Source of the DNA: Delphinus delphis | Taxonomy: Eukaryota > Chordata > Mammalia > Artiodactyla > Delphinidae | Assembly: GCF_949987515.2 (NCBI RefSeq) | Contig: NC_082691.1 | Span: forward strand, 57,898,740-57,962,739 | Direction: 5' to 3' | Length of the DNA: 64,000 bases | Shown: one piece after another, positions 25,601-35,300 of the stretch | How positions within the stretch are numbered: position 1 is the first letter of the stretch | How the letters are laid out: every line of letters starts with the position of its first letter | Notes under the pieces: generated by a model | Database searches by the model: none | The model's input: the letters and a program-made list of their open reading frames with translations, nothing else | What the model was told of the DNA's origin: nothing | Position numbers and translations under genes: made by a program

Positions 25601-28600
25601 TTCTTCCTGTAGCCTGTGCTTCCTCCCTCCTTTCACCTGGAACATAATTCTGCTCAGCCCTGCTGAGGTCCTAGCCCACAAGCCTGGCAAACAAATGCTC
25701 CAGACGGGTCTGGAGGTTCCACAGACCTTTAGCCACTTGACACTTCCCCTGGCACCCTTGCAGGTTTTTCTTGCCCTGATGGGTCTCTCTCAGCCCTGAA
25801 CTGCCCCAGGTGGCATTTGGGCCATGCCTTGGCCCTTCTCAGACAGCCCACCATCATTGTAGCCTTATTACCTATGTAACATCACACCGAACATCACATG
25901 ATTGACAGTGGAGTCAGAAAACAGCTCTGCTCCCTTTGCCCACCCACCACGCCCCCACCCCCTCCAGCCTGTTCTAAGCTGTTCTAGGGAACTAGTTCTT
26001 CCCCTACACGCTGGGTGAAACCTGGGACAGACCCTGTGACTTCCAGATAATCAGACAAAAATTTTTGTGTCATCCCAGTGCAGCAGTTGATAAATATAGC
26101 CAGTGTTAATTCTCAAAAACTGAACTGAAATTTAGTTTTTCCCCTCCTATCCCTGCTGCAGCCTCAAAGCCTGGCTGAGTGGAAAGGGGTGTGTGTGGCC
26201 AGCTTCTCTTTTTCCCCCGTTTTTCCTCCCTTGCTTGTACAGCCAGCCGTCTTGGAGCTGAGGGTGTGATGGGTGGTAGGAGCTTAGGAAAGGTGTTCCT
26301 TGACTGGTGCCAGCCTGAAACTGTTTTCCCTGGACTGTAGGATGTTATTTAAAACTGCTTCTCTGTTGGATGGGCTCTTTCACTTCACAGGTTCTTTGGA
26401 GACCCCACCGCCCAGCTGGGAGTCCTTCACCTGCCCTTCTCTTCACAAGGACACATACACCTCCACCTCCAGGTGGCCTCTCAACCACGTGCTGGTCCTG
26501 GAAACCTGCACCTCACCTCCTTTATCAGTCCAATCACTTCTCTAACAAGCCCTTGCTTGGCCTCTTGCCCTCATTTTTCAGGCAAGCTCTGGATGCATAT
26601 CTGCTGTGTTCCCTAAACACACCATGTTTCTATGTGGTTTCTAAGTCCCTTTTTGCTAGTCTCACAGTGGGGAGCTCACCCCAAGGAACCCTCCCATTTT
26701 CACTTTACCTCTCAGGCTGTTTTATGACCTACAGCTGAGGATCCCATTGCGGCCTGGCATTTCACTGTGAAATGCAGGTGTTTCCATCTGCCTCTGCTCT
26801 TACCCACTGTTGTTCTCCCCAGGCCTTGTGTTTTCCTTGTAATTCATGTACCTTCCTGTGGCTTTACCACCTGCTTATACACACACATCAGTGCCAGTGA
26901 ACACTGAAAGAACCATATTTGTTTTGAAGGAGACATTTCAGCTCACTTTCCTGAATGCCTCCCAAGTTATCTTTTTTGAGGCAAAAGATGTTTTTTTTAC
27001 CAGTCTCTTTACCACTTCACTGTGTATAGATTTATGCTCTCGGTTCATTTTTCTCTTGGGTATGTCTTTGCAATTACACCCCTTCACCAGACTTCCCAGA
27101 AAAATAGCAACTGTGTTCTCTAGAATTACCTATAGTAACTAAGGTAGTTACTATCACTGCTAGGTAACAGGCACTCGTTAAATAACAATGAAGAGATAGA
27201 TGAAGTAGGGAGCTTTCCTCAGAATTTAAAATTTGACTTGAGACAAACATCAATTTGAACAAAACCTTCTAGAAACACATCACTTAGAACATGACATGAC
27301 AATTACACACATTTCTTGTAGAAGCGTCTAACAACGCGTCTGCTCTCTTACTGAGATATGTTACTTAGGAGGGAGTTGTCTGTGACCAAAGTGAATCACT
27401 AGCATTTGAAAATACCTAGGATGACTGACATAATTCACTCTTTAACAGTAAGTTCTTTCTAGCCCCATTGCAAGCCTGGACTTGGCTAGCTGTTAATGAA
27501 GTAAAATACACAGTATATATAGGAATATATATATACTGCTCTGAAGATACTTTCCTCTCACTAAAGACAAGTTGAATTTATATATTGCTTCATCTTTTAA
27601 AAGGTATAAACTCCTAGTGATCTCTGTTCAAAATGCAGTGAATTCTTGACGAAAAATAGAACTGTTTGTATTTTATGTGAAGATTTAGGAAGGAGGATGA
27701 CTGCAAACAGAATGCTGTCCATAGTTAAAGCCCTCAAGTAGAAGGCATCAGCCCGTGAGATTCTGAAGAGAAGTGAATGAGATTTTTTTTAAGAGGTGAA
27801 GGCAGGTTTAAGGGAAACACAAAGGAAGAGGGAGGCCCCCCCATGGACTAGCAGTTACCTGAAGCCAACACAGCCAATACCACCCTCAAGAGCAGAAAGG
27901 AACCTGGGGAGAAATACAGCTCGATGAGGTGTCTAAGGGACTCTGTCACACCTTGCACCCTCCCATCTCTTGCCTCTGTCTCCTGTGGATCACCCAGGGG
28001 GCTAGCTCCTCAGACCTCTATCTCCAGGGGCACTGAAGAGGAAAACAGGTATCTAAATAAAACACATCTTTGACTAGCTAAGGATAAGTCCATAATTCAT
28101 TTTAAGCAGAATGATCTTCATACATCATATTCTGCATATTAAGGGTTTCGGGTTTCTTTTCTACAAAGTGTTATTTACCTACAGTTAAGGTTTGTTTTTG
28201 CAGGAATGCAGATTTGTGGTGGTGTTGTTATTCATTCTCACACTTGTGACCATCAGGCAGATTTTGGTCAATGGCTAGCCAGGACTGATGAATCAGGTTT
28301 ATGAAATTTCTTAACTAGGAATCATTTTAAATAATCCAACTGGTGAAGAAGTCTGCTACCCACTAAGAATGTGTCATTTGCCAGTTAAAGAAGAACAAGA
28401 AATCTTATTATTCACCAGTTTACCTTAAGTAAGTCCTATAGCATCCATAGAAATAGAAGCCTTGAAAACATGGCTTCATAGAACCCAAGGTATTTTGCAG
28501 ACAGAGAAACCCCTAAAGTAAAAAGTTGGGGATGGGAGTTACACACAGCACAAGTCAGGAGTTTGAACTTGCTAACATGTAAAGACATCCCTTTGACACA

Positions 28601-31600
28601 TCAGATGCACAAATCCTGGATAAGACAGAATGGATAGTATCTGCAAATGTATAAGTGAACTCAAAAGCAAGACACAGAACTCTACAGATACAAGCAGCAA
28701 AGAGGGAACTCAAATCCAGAATTTAAGACAATCAGGCACCCAAGGCTGAACTGTATCCAGATGCCATGACAGAGGCTGGAGTTGGAGAGTTCCCTGCTTT
28801 AAAGCTCAATGTTTAAAGCCTTTTCTGGTTCAGGAAATGAGGAATAGAACAATCCTAGCCACCAGCGAGGAGACAGAGCAAGGAAGCTGTCCATCCAACC
28901 TTTAGAAATCAGAACACTAAATGGTGTGGATTCCGACTACCATCACCATTAGGAATCCTGAGTCAAGAAAAGGTCTAGAAAATGATACAAAAACTGGTCC
29001 TTGCAGAGGAAAGTATAAAACCTAGTTCATACTAACCCTTGGTATGTGTCATTGCTATAGAAACTGTTCTCAAAGACAAGCTCACCTTTACATAAAGAAA
29101 GAAAAAAGTGATAGAATATGAAAATCTAAATTATTTCTAATAGGAGTCCCAGGAGAGGCAGGGAAGTATGAAGGAGAAGCAGTATTCAGAGTTTATGGCA
29201 GAATATATCCAAAATTAAAATGATCTTATGTCTCAGATTAGAGGAATACAGAGTCCCAAGCAGAGTAAGTAAGTTAAATCCCAGACATATCACAGTGAAA
29301 TGGCAGGGCAACAAAGACTAAGAAAAAAATCTTTAAAACTACCCAAGGGAAAAAAAGATTAGCTGTTGTAAAATGACAGACCGATAGCATATTAGTAATA
29401 AATGCCATAAGACAGGGCTGAGGGAAAACATTAAGCGTGAGAGATAAACTATCACTTAAGCATGAAGGCAAAATAATTCCAGGTTACAAAGACTAAAGAG
29501 TTCCTGGAGCCACTCTAGAGAACTATCAAAGTAATTATTTCAACAAACTTAAACCCTTAAGGCAGGAGACAAAGCAATAACAAGTTGATAGAATTTTGGT
29601 AACTCTAAATATCTTGTAATCAATTTGGAAAGTTGGCTGGAGAGGGACAAATAAGGTGGAACTAAGATATAAGCTAAAGACATAAGATGAAGAACGGTTA
29701 GGGCAAGAATGGAGAAGTCATCAAGTTAAAAGGTTGTTTACAGCAGGATGTTAAAATACTGAGTACTAAAAAAGGAATAGAACGTAAAAATTTAAAACTA
29801 GAGATAAAAATCCAGCATGGATATAACACCTGGTTACCCTTTCCAGATTAAGCCTAAAAGCCCGAGTCAACCACTTCAGTCTTAATTTAAGTGAACGATG
29901 CACCTTCTTTTTCTAGATACATCGAAATGGAACAGACACAGTTTTCTCTCTGGAAGACTTATTTCAGTTGCTTTCATCACAGCCTGAAAATCCACTGGAG
30001 GTAATGGGAATCTTGGCTTTTATCCTTGCAGGAAAAATATCTGCAGTGACCTCTCTCTGTGAATAAACACAACCTTATTACCTAGGATACACAGCAGTTT
30101 AAACTAATACTTAGATAACGGTTTCTAGTGCATTATTTAAGCACAGACTTAAGATTTACTTCTTATAGAAACACTTCTTTGGAGAATTAGCCAAATATGT
30201 ATAGTTCCCCCTTCCAAATAATCACAAAGATATAATCAAATTCATAAAATCCATATTGAATCAAAACGGCAGTACACAACTTGACAAACTAAGGCACACC
30301 TTAGTTTTTCTGGCAGCATTACACTTTATGCTGGTCCAATTTGCTTTTAGATACCTCTCTCCCTGCAGTTAAGACTGTTTCACTAGTAAGGTATTAGAAT
30401 TTTTGAACAACAAGACCTGCTTTCACATTAACATAAATCTTTCTAATTTCTCATGATGTTCAAAGAACAGGTCTTTCCTGACATAGCATATTCTCACCTG
30501 GGCTCACATCATGTATTCTATTGCCTGCATTATTTAACTAAGGGAAGTTATTCGTAGCCAACAGCATATCCTTACTTACATAGAGGAATTAACACGAGAA
30601 GAACAAGTACTGTATTAGGTACTAGAACTGCTACTAAAATAGTTTTATGTTATTTATAGTGCTCTTTTTTCCTTTCCTTTTTCAGGGCATCTCACTGGGA
30701 GACAGTCCTCTCCCAGGAAGTATCAATGATGGCATGAATTCTCCTACACATTATAATGCAAATTATAGCCAGGCTGTAAGTCACGATGTAAATCTCCATG
30801 AGGCCATGTTGTTGTGTCCTGACAATACATTTAGAAGGGATCCAGTAGCAAGGACTTCACAGCCACAAGAACTATTTCTGCAGTTAAATTCTCCTCTTAC
30901 CAATCCTGAACAGACCCTTTCTGGAACTAATTTGACAGGATTTCTTCCATTTGACAATCAGGTGAGGGACCTAACAAACCAAGACCTTCTGTATGACCTT
31001 GATGTAAACATATTTGATGAGATAAATTTAATGTCTTTGGCCACAGAAGAAGGTTTTGATCCAATGGAAATTTCTCAGCTTTTTGAAGAACCAGATTCTG
31101 ATTCTGGGCTTTCCTTAAACTCAAGCCACAATAGCACTTCTGTCACCAAGTCTAACTCCTCGCACTCTATATGTGAAGGTGCTTCACTTTCTAGTAGTGA
31201 ATCTCTTTCCCACCGTGACTTAGAAGGAGCTGTAGGAGGCTACTACCCAGAGCCCACTAAACTTTGTCACATGGATCACAGAAGTGATTCTCATTTTCAT
31301 GGGGACTTTGCATTTCAACCTGTATTACATAACCACACTTACCACTTACAGCCAAGTGCACTAGAATCCACTTATGAATCTTTTTCATGGCCTGGCAAGT
31401 CACAGAAAATAAGGCGTGGGTACCTCAGTGACACAGACAGAAACTTAAGCCGTGATGAACGGCGTGCTAAAGCTCTGCACATCCCTTTTTCTGTGGATGA
31501 AATTGTCCAGATGCCTGTAGATTCTTTCAACAGCATGCTAAGCAGGTACTATCTGACAGATTTTCAAGTGTCGCTCATCCGTGATATTAGACGAAGAGGG

Positions 31601-31942
31601 AAGAATAAAGTTGCTGCTCAGAACTGCCGTAGGCGCAAACTGGATGTAATTTTGAATCTGGAAGATGACGTATGTAACTTGCAAGCAAAGAAGGAAACCC
31701 TTAAGAGAGAGCGATCCCAGTGTCACAAAGCTATAAATATAATGAAACAGAAACTGCACGATCTCTATCATGATGTTTTTAGTAGGTTAAGAGATGATGA
31801 AGGTAGGCCAGTCAATCCAAACCAGTATGCTCTTCAGTGCAGCCGTGATGGAAGTGTTTTGATTGTACCCAAGGAATTGGTGACCCCAGGCCAAAAAAAG
31901 GAAAACCAAAAAGGAAAACGAAAAAGTGAGAGAAGAAATTGA
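1372..31942 (+). CDS. NFE2L3: NFE2L3 (NRF3), CNC-bZIP transcription factor, 4 coding exons
   Basis: Coding exons are 1372-1941, 24876-25040, 29917-30000 and 30686-31942, all joined in phase 0 with GT/AG junctions, giving 691 aa (human is about 694). Residues 13-28 form a hydrophobic segment, the N-terminal homology box that anchors NRF1/NRF3 in the ER membrane. Residues 412-416 read DSGLS, the beta-TrCP-type degron of this subfamily. The CNC region is followed by a basic region at about 575-591 ([17 protein letters not shown]) and a leucine zipper to about 640, where small MAF partners bind. Known family role: the precursor is retained in the ER, cleaved and released, then moves to the nucleus and acts on ARE/MARE sites. 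The start was chosen because no ATG precedes it in the GC-rich leader and the protein opens [12 protein letters not shown] as in mammals. Compared with human, about four residues are missing at the exon 1/2 boundary region and the C-terminus is a few residues longer. Confidence 0.97.
3625..3800 (-). mobile_element. MIR SINE (old)
   Basis: GAAAATAGAGGCCCACCGAG, CAACACAGTTAATGAGTGCC and GAAGTGGGTCTAGACCCTGA follow the MIR complement. Confidence 0.6.
4325..4555 (+). mobile_element. MIR SINE
   Basis: GACTGCCTGGTTTGGGATCC, GCTGTGTGACCTCGGGC and GCACAATGGGAATAATAATG through GCTCAATAAATGTTAA give a nearly complete MIR. Confidence 0.8.
5435..5835 (-). mobile_element. Old MaLR (MLT1-like) LTR, antisense
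   Basis: GTGTCCTAGGGCTGCTGCGAC, then ACAAAGTACCACAAACC, and later CCAATAAGGTCACATTC-type sequence, are the complement of MLT1-class LTR ends. The family is recalled, not searched. Confidence 0.7.
6195..6415 (+). mobile_element. MIR SINE
   Basis: TCTGTAAAATGGGATGCAGG and GTCGTGAGGGTTAAAAGAGA are MIR-core landmarks. Confidence 0.7.
7555..7985 (+). mobile_element. Unassigned old interspersed repeat around a GT microsatellite
   Basis: GTTCTCTAGAGAACACAGCC, the (GT)n run, AAGAAATTGGCTAGCG and CAACTGATTGGATGAAATAA form a recognisable mammalian repeat pattern whose family I cannot name with certainty. Confidence 0.45.
7597..7628 (+). repeat. (GT)n microsatellite, about 16 units
   Basis: Uninterrupted GT dinucleotides, likely length-polymorphic between individuals. 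Confidence 0.95.
7985..8140 (+). mobile_element. MIR SINE, 3' part
   Basis: GGGCAACCTCCATGAGCCG, TTAACCTCTTTCTGGGAGAG and GCATGTTAATAAATATTCAA match the 3' half of MIR. Confidence 0.6.
8310..8475. mobile_element. MER5/Charlie-like hAT remnant
   Basis: TTCAGGGCCCACCCCTGACT ... CAGAGCCTCTCAGGTGGGGCC ... CCTCCAGGTGATACTTGTGC resembles the MER5 class. Strongly diverged. Confidence 0.5.
8658..14312 (-). mobile_element. Nearly full-length L1, antisense in NFE2L3 intron 1
   Basis: A 15-bp direct repeat GCCAGCTGTTGTTTT flanks it at 8643-8657 and 14313-14327, the target-site duplication. Read on the minus strand it has part of the 5' UTR (about 14312-13750), ORF1 with a coiled coil (about 13750-12820), ORF2 (about 12780-9050) and a 3' UTR with an AATAAAG signal near the tail. 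ORF2 is broken by stops and frameshifts. Its endonuclease part lies near 12534-12004 and the FADD catalytic motif of the reverse transcriptase within 10830-10522. ORF1 is split by a SINE. The element is dead. Confidence 0.93.
13648..13859 (-). mobile_element. CHR-type SINE nested in the L1 ORF1
   Basis: A tRNA-derived SINE in antisense orientation with a (CAAA)n-type tail. It is flanked by copies of CTGTTTCYGAGATTTTG at 13631-13647 and 13860-13876, so it inserted after the L1. It interrupts the coiled-coil part of ORF1. Confidence 0.88.
16070..16275 (+). mobile_element. MIR SINE
   Basis: CTGTCACTTACTAGCTCTGT, CCTCAGTTTCCTCCTTTGTA and GCTCAGTAAGTGTGAGC mark a complete MIR. Confidence 0.8.
16890..17215 (+). 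mobile_element. L1 3'-end fragment, interrupted by a mariner MITE
   Basis: The stretch to about 17081 matches the artiodactyl L1 3' UTR (GGGAAAAGAATTTGAAAAAG, then ACACCTGAAATGAACACAAC and TTGTTAATCAACTATA). The A-rich tail resumes after the MITE at 17200. The 5' part is missing. Confidence 0.75.
17084..17197. mobile_element. Mariner-type MITE, 114 bp
   Basis: Ends are inverted repeats TTGGGTTGGCCAAAAAGTTC and the complement of GAACTTTTTTGCCAACCCAA, with TA at both outer edges (17082-17083, 17198-17199). The interior is unlike the short 79-bp form and codes for nothing. Confidence 0.85.
19300..19650 (+). mobile_element. Old L1M 3' fragment
   Basis: GTTCAACCTCATTCATAATA, GAAATTAAAACTACAGCGAG and GGAATTTATTCTACTTGC resemble the degraded L1M end of ORF2 and 3' UTR. 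Confidence 0.55.
19660..20040 (+). mobile_element. L2-like 3' end hosting the 79-bp MITE
   Basis: CAGCTAAAATACCACCTCCC, GAATGTAAGCTCTGAAGGGG and TTGTATCCCCAGCATCTATC are typical of L2 3' ends. The MITE splits the tail. Confidence 0.55.
19924..20002. mobile_element. Palindromic mariner-type MITE, 79 bp
   Basis: Almost the whole element is one imperfect inverted repeat: TTGGGTTGGCCAAAAAATTT pairs with AAACTTTTTGGCCAAACCAA. It is flanked by TA (19922-19923, 20003-20004) and sits inside an L2-like 3' end. Confidence 0.85.
20345..21010 (+). mobile_element. Ancient solo ERV-type LTR, family not assigned
   Basis: The block TTATGTTAATGAGGTGACTT ... AATGAAGCCTCCATAAAAAA ... GGTAATCTAGTAAGTAAACT ... 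TTGTAGGACACCC-like end has the look of a known mammalian LTR, with a poly(A)-type region near 20690. No internal viral genes adjoin it. Confidence 0.6.
22060..22442 (-). mobile_element. Long CHR-2-like SINE, antisense, NFE2L3 intron 1
   Basis: Same long SINE type, reading TTTTTGGCTGCGTTGGGCC through CCACCAGGCAAGTCC. It contains internal GTAGTTGTGGC repeats typical of the family. Flanks are too T-rich to place a duplication. Confidence 0.85.
23045..23330 (+). mobile_element. L2 LINE 3' end
   Basis: TCAACAGCTGTTACTAAGGG, GTCTACTGTGTGTCAGGC and CCCTGCCCTCAGGGAATTTG resemble the L2 3' region. Confidence 0.6.
24876..25040 (+). CDS. NFE2L3: NFE2L3 coding exon 2
   Basis: This 165-nt exon encodes residues 191-245. 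It lies between acceptor TTTTATAG and donor GTAAGC. The peptide is acidic and Gln-rich ([13 protein letters not shown]...) and matches the mammalian NRF3 acidic region. The human residues EKHE after VLR are absent here. Confidence 0.95.
25041..29916 (+). other. NFE2L3: NFE2L3 intron 2
   Basis: Noncoding, with a degraded LINE in 28540-29850 and a short CCAA run near 25340. 25041-28540 shows nothing recognisable apart from a small AT hairpin at 27511-27538. Intron 3 (30001-30685) is likewise featureless. Confidence 0.65.
28540..29850. mobile_element. Highly degraded LINE (HAL1/L1M-like), NFE2L3 intron 2
   Basis: A-rich strings such as AAAATGACAGACCGATAGC and CCAGACATATCACAGTGAAA suggest an old L1-type ORF1 region. 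Extent and family are uncertain. Confidence 0.4.
29917..30000 (+). CDS. NFE2L3: NFE2L3 coding exon 3
   Basis: This 84-nt exon encodes residues 246-273, including [16 protein letters not shown], the conserved second homology box of NRF1/NRF3. The acceptor is CTTTTTCTAG and the donor is GTAATG. Both junctions are phase 0. Confidence 0.95.
30686..31942 (+). CDS. NFE2L3: NFE2L3 coding exon 4 (last): CNC and bZIP
   Basis: This exon encodes residues 274-691 and ends at TGA 31940-31942. The acceptor is a strong pyrimidine tract ending TTTTTCAG. It holds the acidic activation region, the DSGLS motif at 31100-31114, and the CNC and bZIP domains. The tail is Lys/Arg-rich and continues SERRN beyond the human GKRK end. 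Confidence 0.97.
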   Translation, partial: GISLGDSPLPGSINDGMNSPTHYNANYSQAVSHDVNLHEAMLLCPDNTFRRDPVARTSQPQELFLQLNSPLTNPEQTLSGTNLTGFLPFDNQVRDLTNQDLLYDLDVNIFDEINLMSLATEEGFDPMEISQLFEEPDSDSGLSLNSSHNSTSVTKSNSSHSICEGASLSSSESLSHRDLEGAVGGYYPEPTKLCHMDHRSDSHFHGDFAFQPVLHNHTYHLQPSALESTYESFSWPGKSQKIRRGYLSDTDRNLSRDERRAKALHIPFSVDEIVQMPVDSFNSMLSRYYLTDFQVSLIRDIRRRGKNKVAAQNCRRRKLDVILNLEDDVCNLQAKKETLKRERSQCHKAINIMKQKLHDLYHDVFSRLRDDEGRPVNPNQYALQCSRDGSVLIVPKELVTPGQKKENQKGKRKSERRN

Positions 31943-32325
31943 AGATGGATTCCATCCATACGCATAAAGTCGTAATGTTCAGAAACTGATCAAAAACCAT
32001 TGAATCTGCTTCGAAGTTTAGCTCAAGTGTTATCTACTGCTACTTGAATCACTCAGTTAAGGCTAATCACTCAGTTAAGGCTACATTTTGAAGCTTATAT
32101 GGACCAGTTTAGGACTTCAATATCAGACTTGGGGGCCTGTTTCATGAACTAATGTAGAAATAGGGTGACGTGATGGTCCCTTCAAAGAGAGCAAACACAT
32201 TTCAAAACATGTTTTTATGATTTAAAATATTTTCATTTAGAGTTTTCAAGAACTGTTTTAGCTTAATTGATGAAAACTTATGTTGCTTTTTCTGTGGAAA
32301 TAAATTTTGTATTTGATTTTATAAA
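31943..32325 (+). other. NFE2L3: NFE2L3 3' UTR with poly(A) signal at 32299-32304
   Basis: The first AATAAA after the NFE2L3 stop is at 32299-32304, about 355 nt downstream. A T/GT-rich stretch follows. A longer UTR using a non-canonical signal cannot be excluded. Confidence 0.65.
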
Positions 32326-35300
32326 GTACTAACTTTCCCCTTTTATACAGAAATTCTAAGCAAACTTCTCTTCCAAAATACCCACATTTAAAAACACAGG
32401 TGAATATCTAGCAAATCAGGCAGCAGTGTTAAATTTTAAAAACTACACAAATTGATCAGACTCAAGTCAAACCGAATATAGTCAACACTGAACTGACAAG
32501 TGAAATCCCACCCCCCCTTAGACCTAACACATAAAACATGACATGAAATAGACCAAGCTCTACACCAGGATGCCCAAACAAAACAAACTGAAGCTTTAAA
32601 ATATTACTGCATTAGGCTTTAACACCTGAAGACAAAGAGCCTCCCTGCCTCCCATAACTAGAGTTGCCTGCATATACAAAAATAGGACTAATTCCCTGAC
32701 AGTAAAAGCCAGCCTGTAGGGATAGCTCCACATCTAGAACACTGACAGCTCACACCAAAAAAAACCCTATTTAATCAAGAATGTACAGGAGGCCCTACAA
32801 GAACTCAGACCACCACTAAGGGATGATAAGCACAGACTTTGTAAAGAAATGAAAATACTGAAGCAAAATGAAAGATATTCAGAGGCAAAAAGACAGCCAT
32901 TTGATAAAAAGGACAATAGGAATGGCACTTGAAATGAAACCTCAAGAATTTTCTGAAGACAACTGCCCTGTCACGGTTTGAGAACATTAACATGAATAGT
33001 CTAATATCAAAATTAGAATCAAGGTTGTCAGATGTTTTCTGCGGTTATAACTGCCCCAAAACGTAAATGTCACAAGTCAAAGTTATTTTGGGTTACAGAA
33101 ATGCAGGGTGTGGGTTTTTATAGTAAACCTTTATACTTTAAATTGGAGCTAGCAATTTGTTCCAAGCCCCACGTAGTAGCAAAATGCTTCTAGATGCAAG
33201 TTTTGCTCTTCTGACCAGTTTTGTGCAATAACCACTTTTTCAATGGTGACAGGCTGGCTTTTTGCAAGGGAGCCCACCTCAGATATCTTAGCTTCTTAAA
33301 TACAGAGCTTCAAGGCACATTCTTTCAAGTCTACATACAATGTAAAATGCCACAACCAATTATAAGTTTTGAAACTGCAGGTATCCCAATTTGCTCAATT
33401 TCAGTGCTTGCTCTTGTCAGGCTCAGCATTCTCCCCAATCCCTGAAAATATCCAGAACATCAAACGGGCAAAAAAGAGGCGCACAGCAGAGACAGCTGGG
33501 ATTCAAAACATTCGCAGCAACTGAAAATTTAAGATCCATGAGGTATTTGGTGCACTAGTGACCAAAGGTCAACGAATGCAGCTTTCACCAGCCAGTTTCA
33601 TCTCATTTGCCATAGTCTAGTTTCTGGACAGTCCCTTTGAACAAATACCACACTGCTTTCCATCACTGATGTCAGCAGTGAAATTTTCACACCACTATTT
33701 TAGCCTAAGCTCCCTACTTACAGATTAAGATACACCAAGATTGAATATTCTGCTAGTTCAGTAGTCTTCAAAAAAAAAAAAGCCAGGTTTTATCAGTTGA
33801 AAGGAATAGGTGGAATGTTGAGAAATTTTGATTCTCAAGCTTTTATAAACAGATCAAAATGTCAAGTTCTAATGGAAGCCATATGCATTTTAATTTTACT
33901 GACTGTTGAACAGCTGTTAGCTATCTGACCCATTCCTTAAATAGTGAAATCACTCTTCAGCTAATCTGAACAAGACATGGATAAACAGTCAAGACTTACT
34001 TGAATTGAGAAACAGTTCCATCAATCAAGGTTAGAGGGATGATAAACTTAAGTTCCCAAGTGTCTCTAAGTATTTGTTTGGGGGTTTAAATACAGACTGT
34101 AGCCGCAAAAGGACCCACAGAACTAGGTAAGATCAGCAGTGTTTACACCTGTAAATCTGGTAGTCTGTATAACTGGCCTTCGGCCTCTTTGAAGCATGTT
34201 TTTTGCTAGGCATCATTTTCCCTCCTGATTTCAGTGGACTGGCCCAAACTTACATTTTTTGCTACTCCCAACATAAAAGCAGTCTTACCTTCCTTACCTA
34301 TAGAAAATACTGTTATTCCTGAAATCATCCCTATCAGTTGAGAATTAAAAGTGAAATCTGGTTCCGACAGGCTCTCAGCATCTCATTTGTCCTTTTCCTA
34401 TTAAAACCTTATTTACTTTTCGTAGCTAACAACCGGCCATGATGAAATCGTCACAGGGAAATAGAACTATTGCGTGTAATCTTCAAGCAACGTGTGCTCA
34501 GTATGATTTGGGTATCTGGGTTCCATTTCTAGGCTGGCTCCAGTTCAGCACTGACCTTTAGAATACAGGAGCAGTTAAGAAGTCAGCCCAGCTGCCAGAA
34601 CAACAAAGTGAACAAAGTCATCCTATGGAGTACATATTAGTGCTTAATAATTTAAATATTTTTCACTTAAATAGTTTAGTTGCAGTAATAGCAGAGCAGC
34701 ATTAGAATCATTGGGTAGGGGGACTTCCCTGGTGGCGCAGTGGTTGAGAGTCCGCCTGCCGATGCAGGGGACACGGGTTCGTGCCCCGGTCCGGGAAGAT
34801 CCCACATGCTGCGGAGCGGCTGGGGCCGTGAGCCATGGCCGCTGAGCCTGCGCGTCTGGAGCCTCCGGAGCCTGTGCTCCGCAACGGGAGAGGCTGCAAC
34901 AGTGAGAGGCCCGCGTACCGCCAAAAAAAAAAAAATCATTGGGTATACCACCTGAGAATATTTGTTCCGAACTTTAGACTGATTTAAAATATAACTAAGC
35001 CACAATGTACACACGCACTTTGGGTATACTGAGATTAGTGATGTTTTCTACCTTCTGCAAAGGCACCACATATCCATACGTTTGAACTAGTAATTGTCAT
35101 TACTAAGGAACCAAGACACGATTCTTTTAAAGCCTCCCTTAATTGCCTCAGTACTTTTAAATATTAAAAATCACTTCAGACCAACTTTAACATACTCATG
35201 CACTTAATCGCAATACTGAAAACCACACAGAAGATCCAATTTCAAAAGCTTTTACCAAAGAGGAAAACACTCCAGGTATGGGAGCCATCCCCCAAGATGG

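Noticed and set aside
34718..34800. Possible tRNA gene
   Set aside because: The A- and B-box-like sequence belongs to a tRNA-derived SINE with target duplications and an A-tail, not a functional tRNA.
34676..35014. Minus-strand 112-codon frame and similar ones at 54382, 61679 and 13593
   Set aside because: All lie in CHR SINEs and translate the same [19 protein letters not shown] peptide from the repeat.
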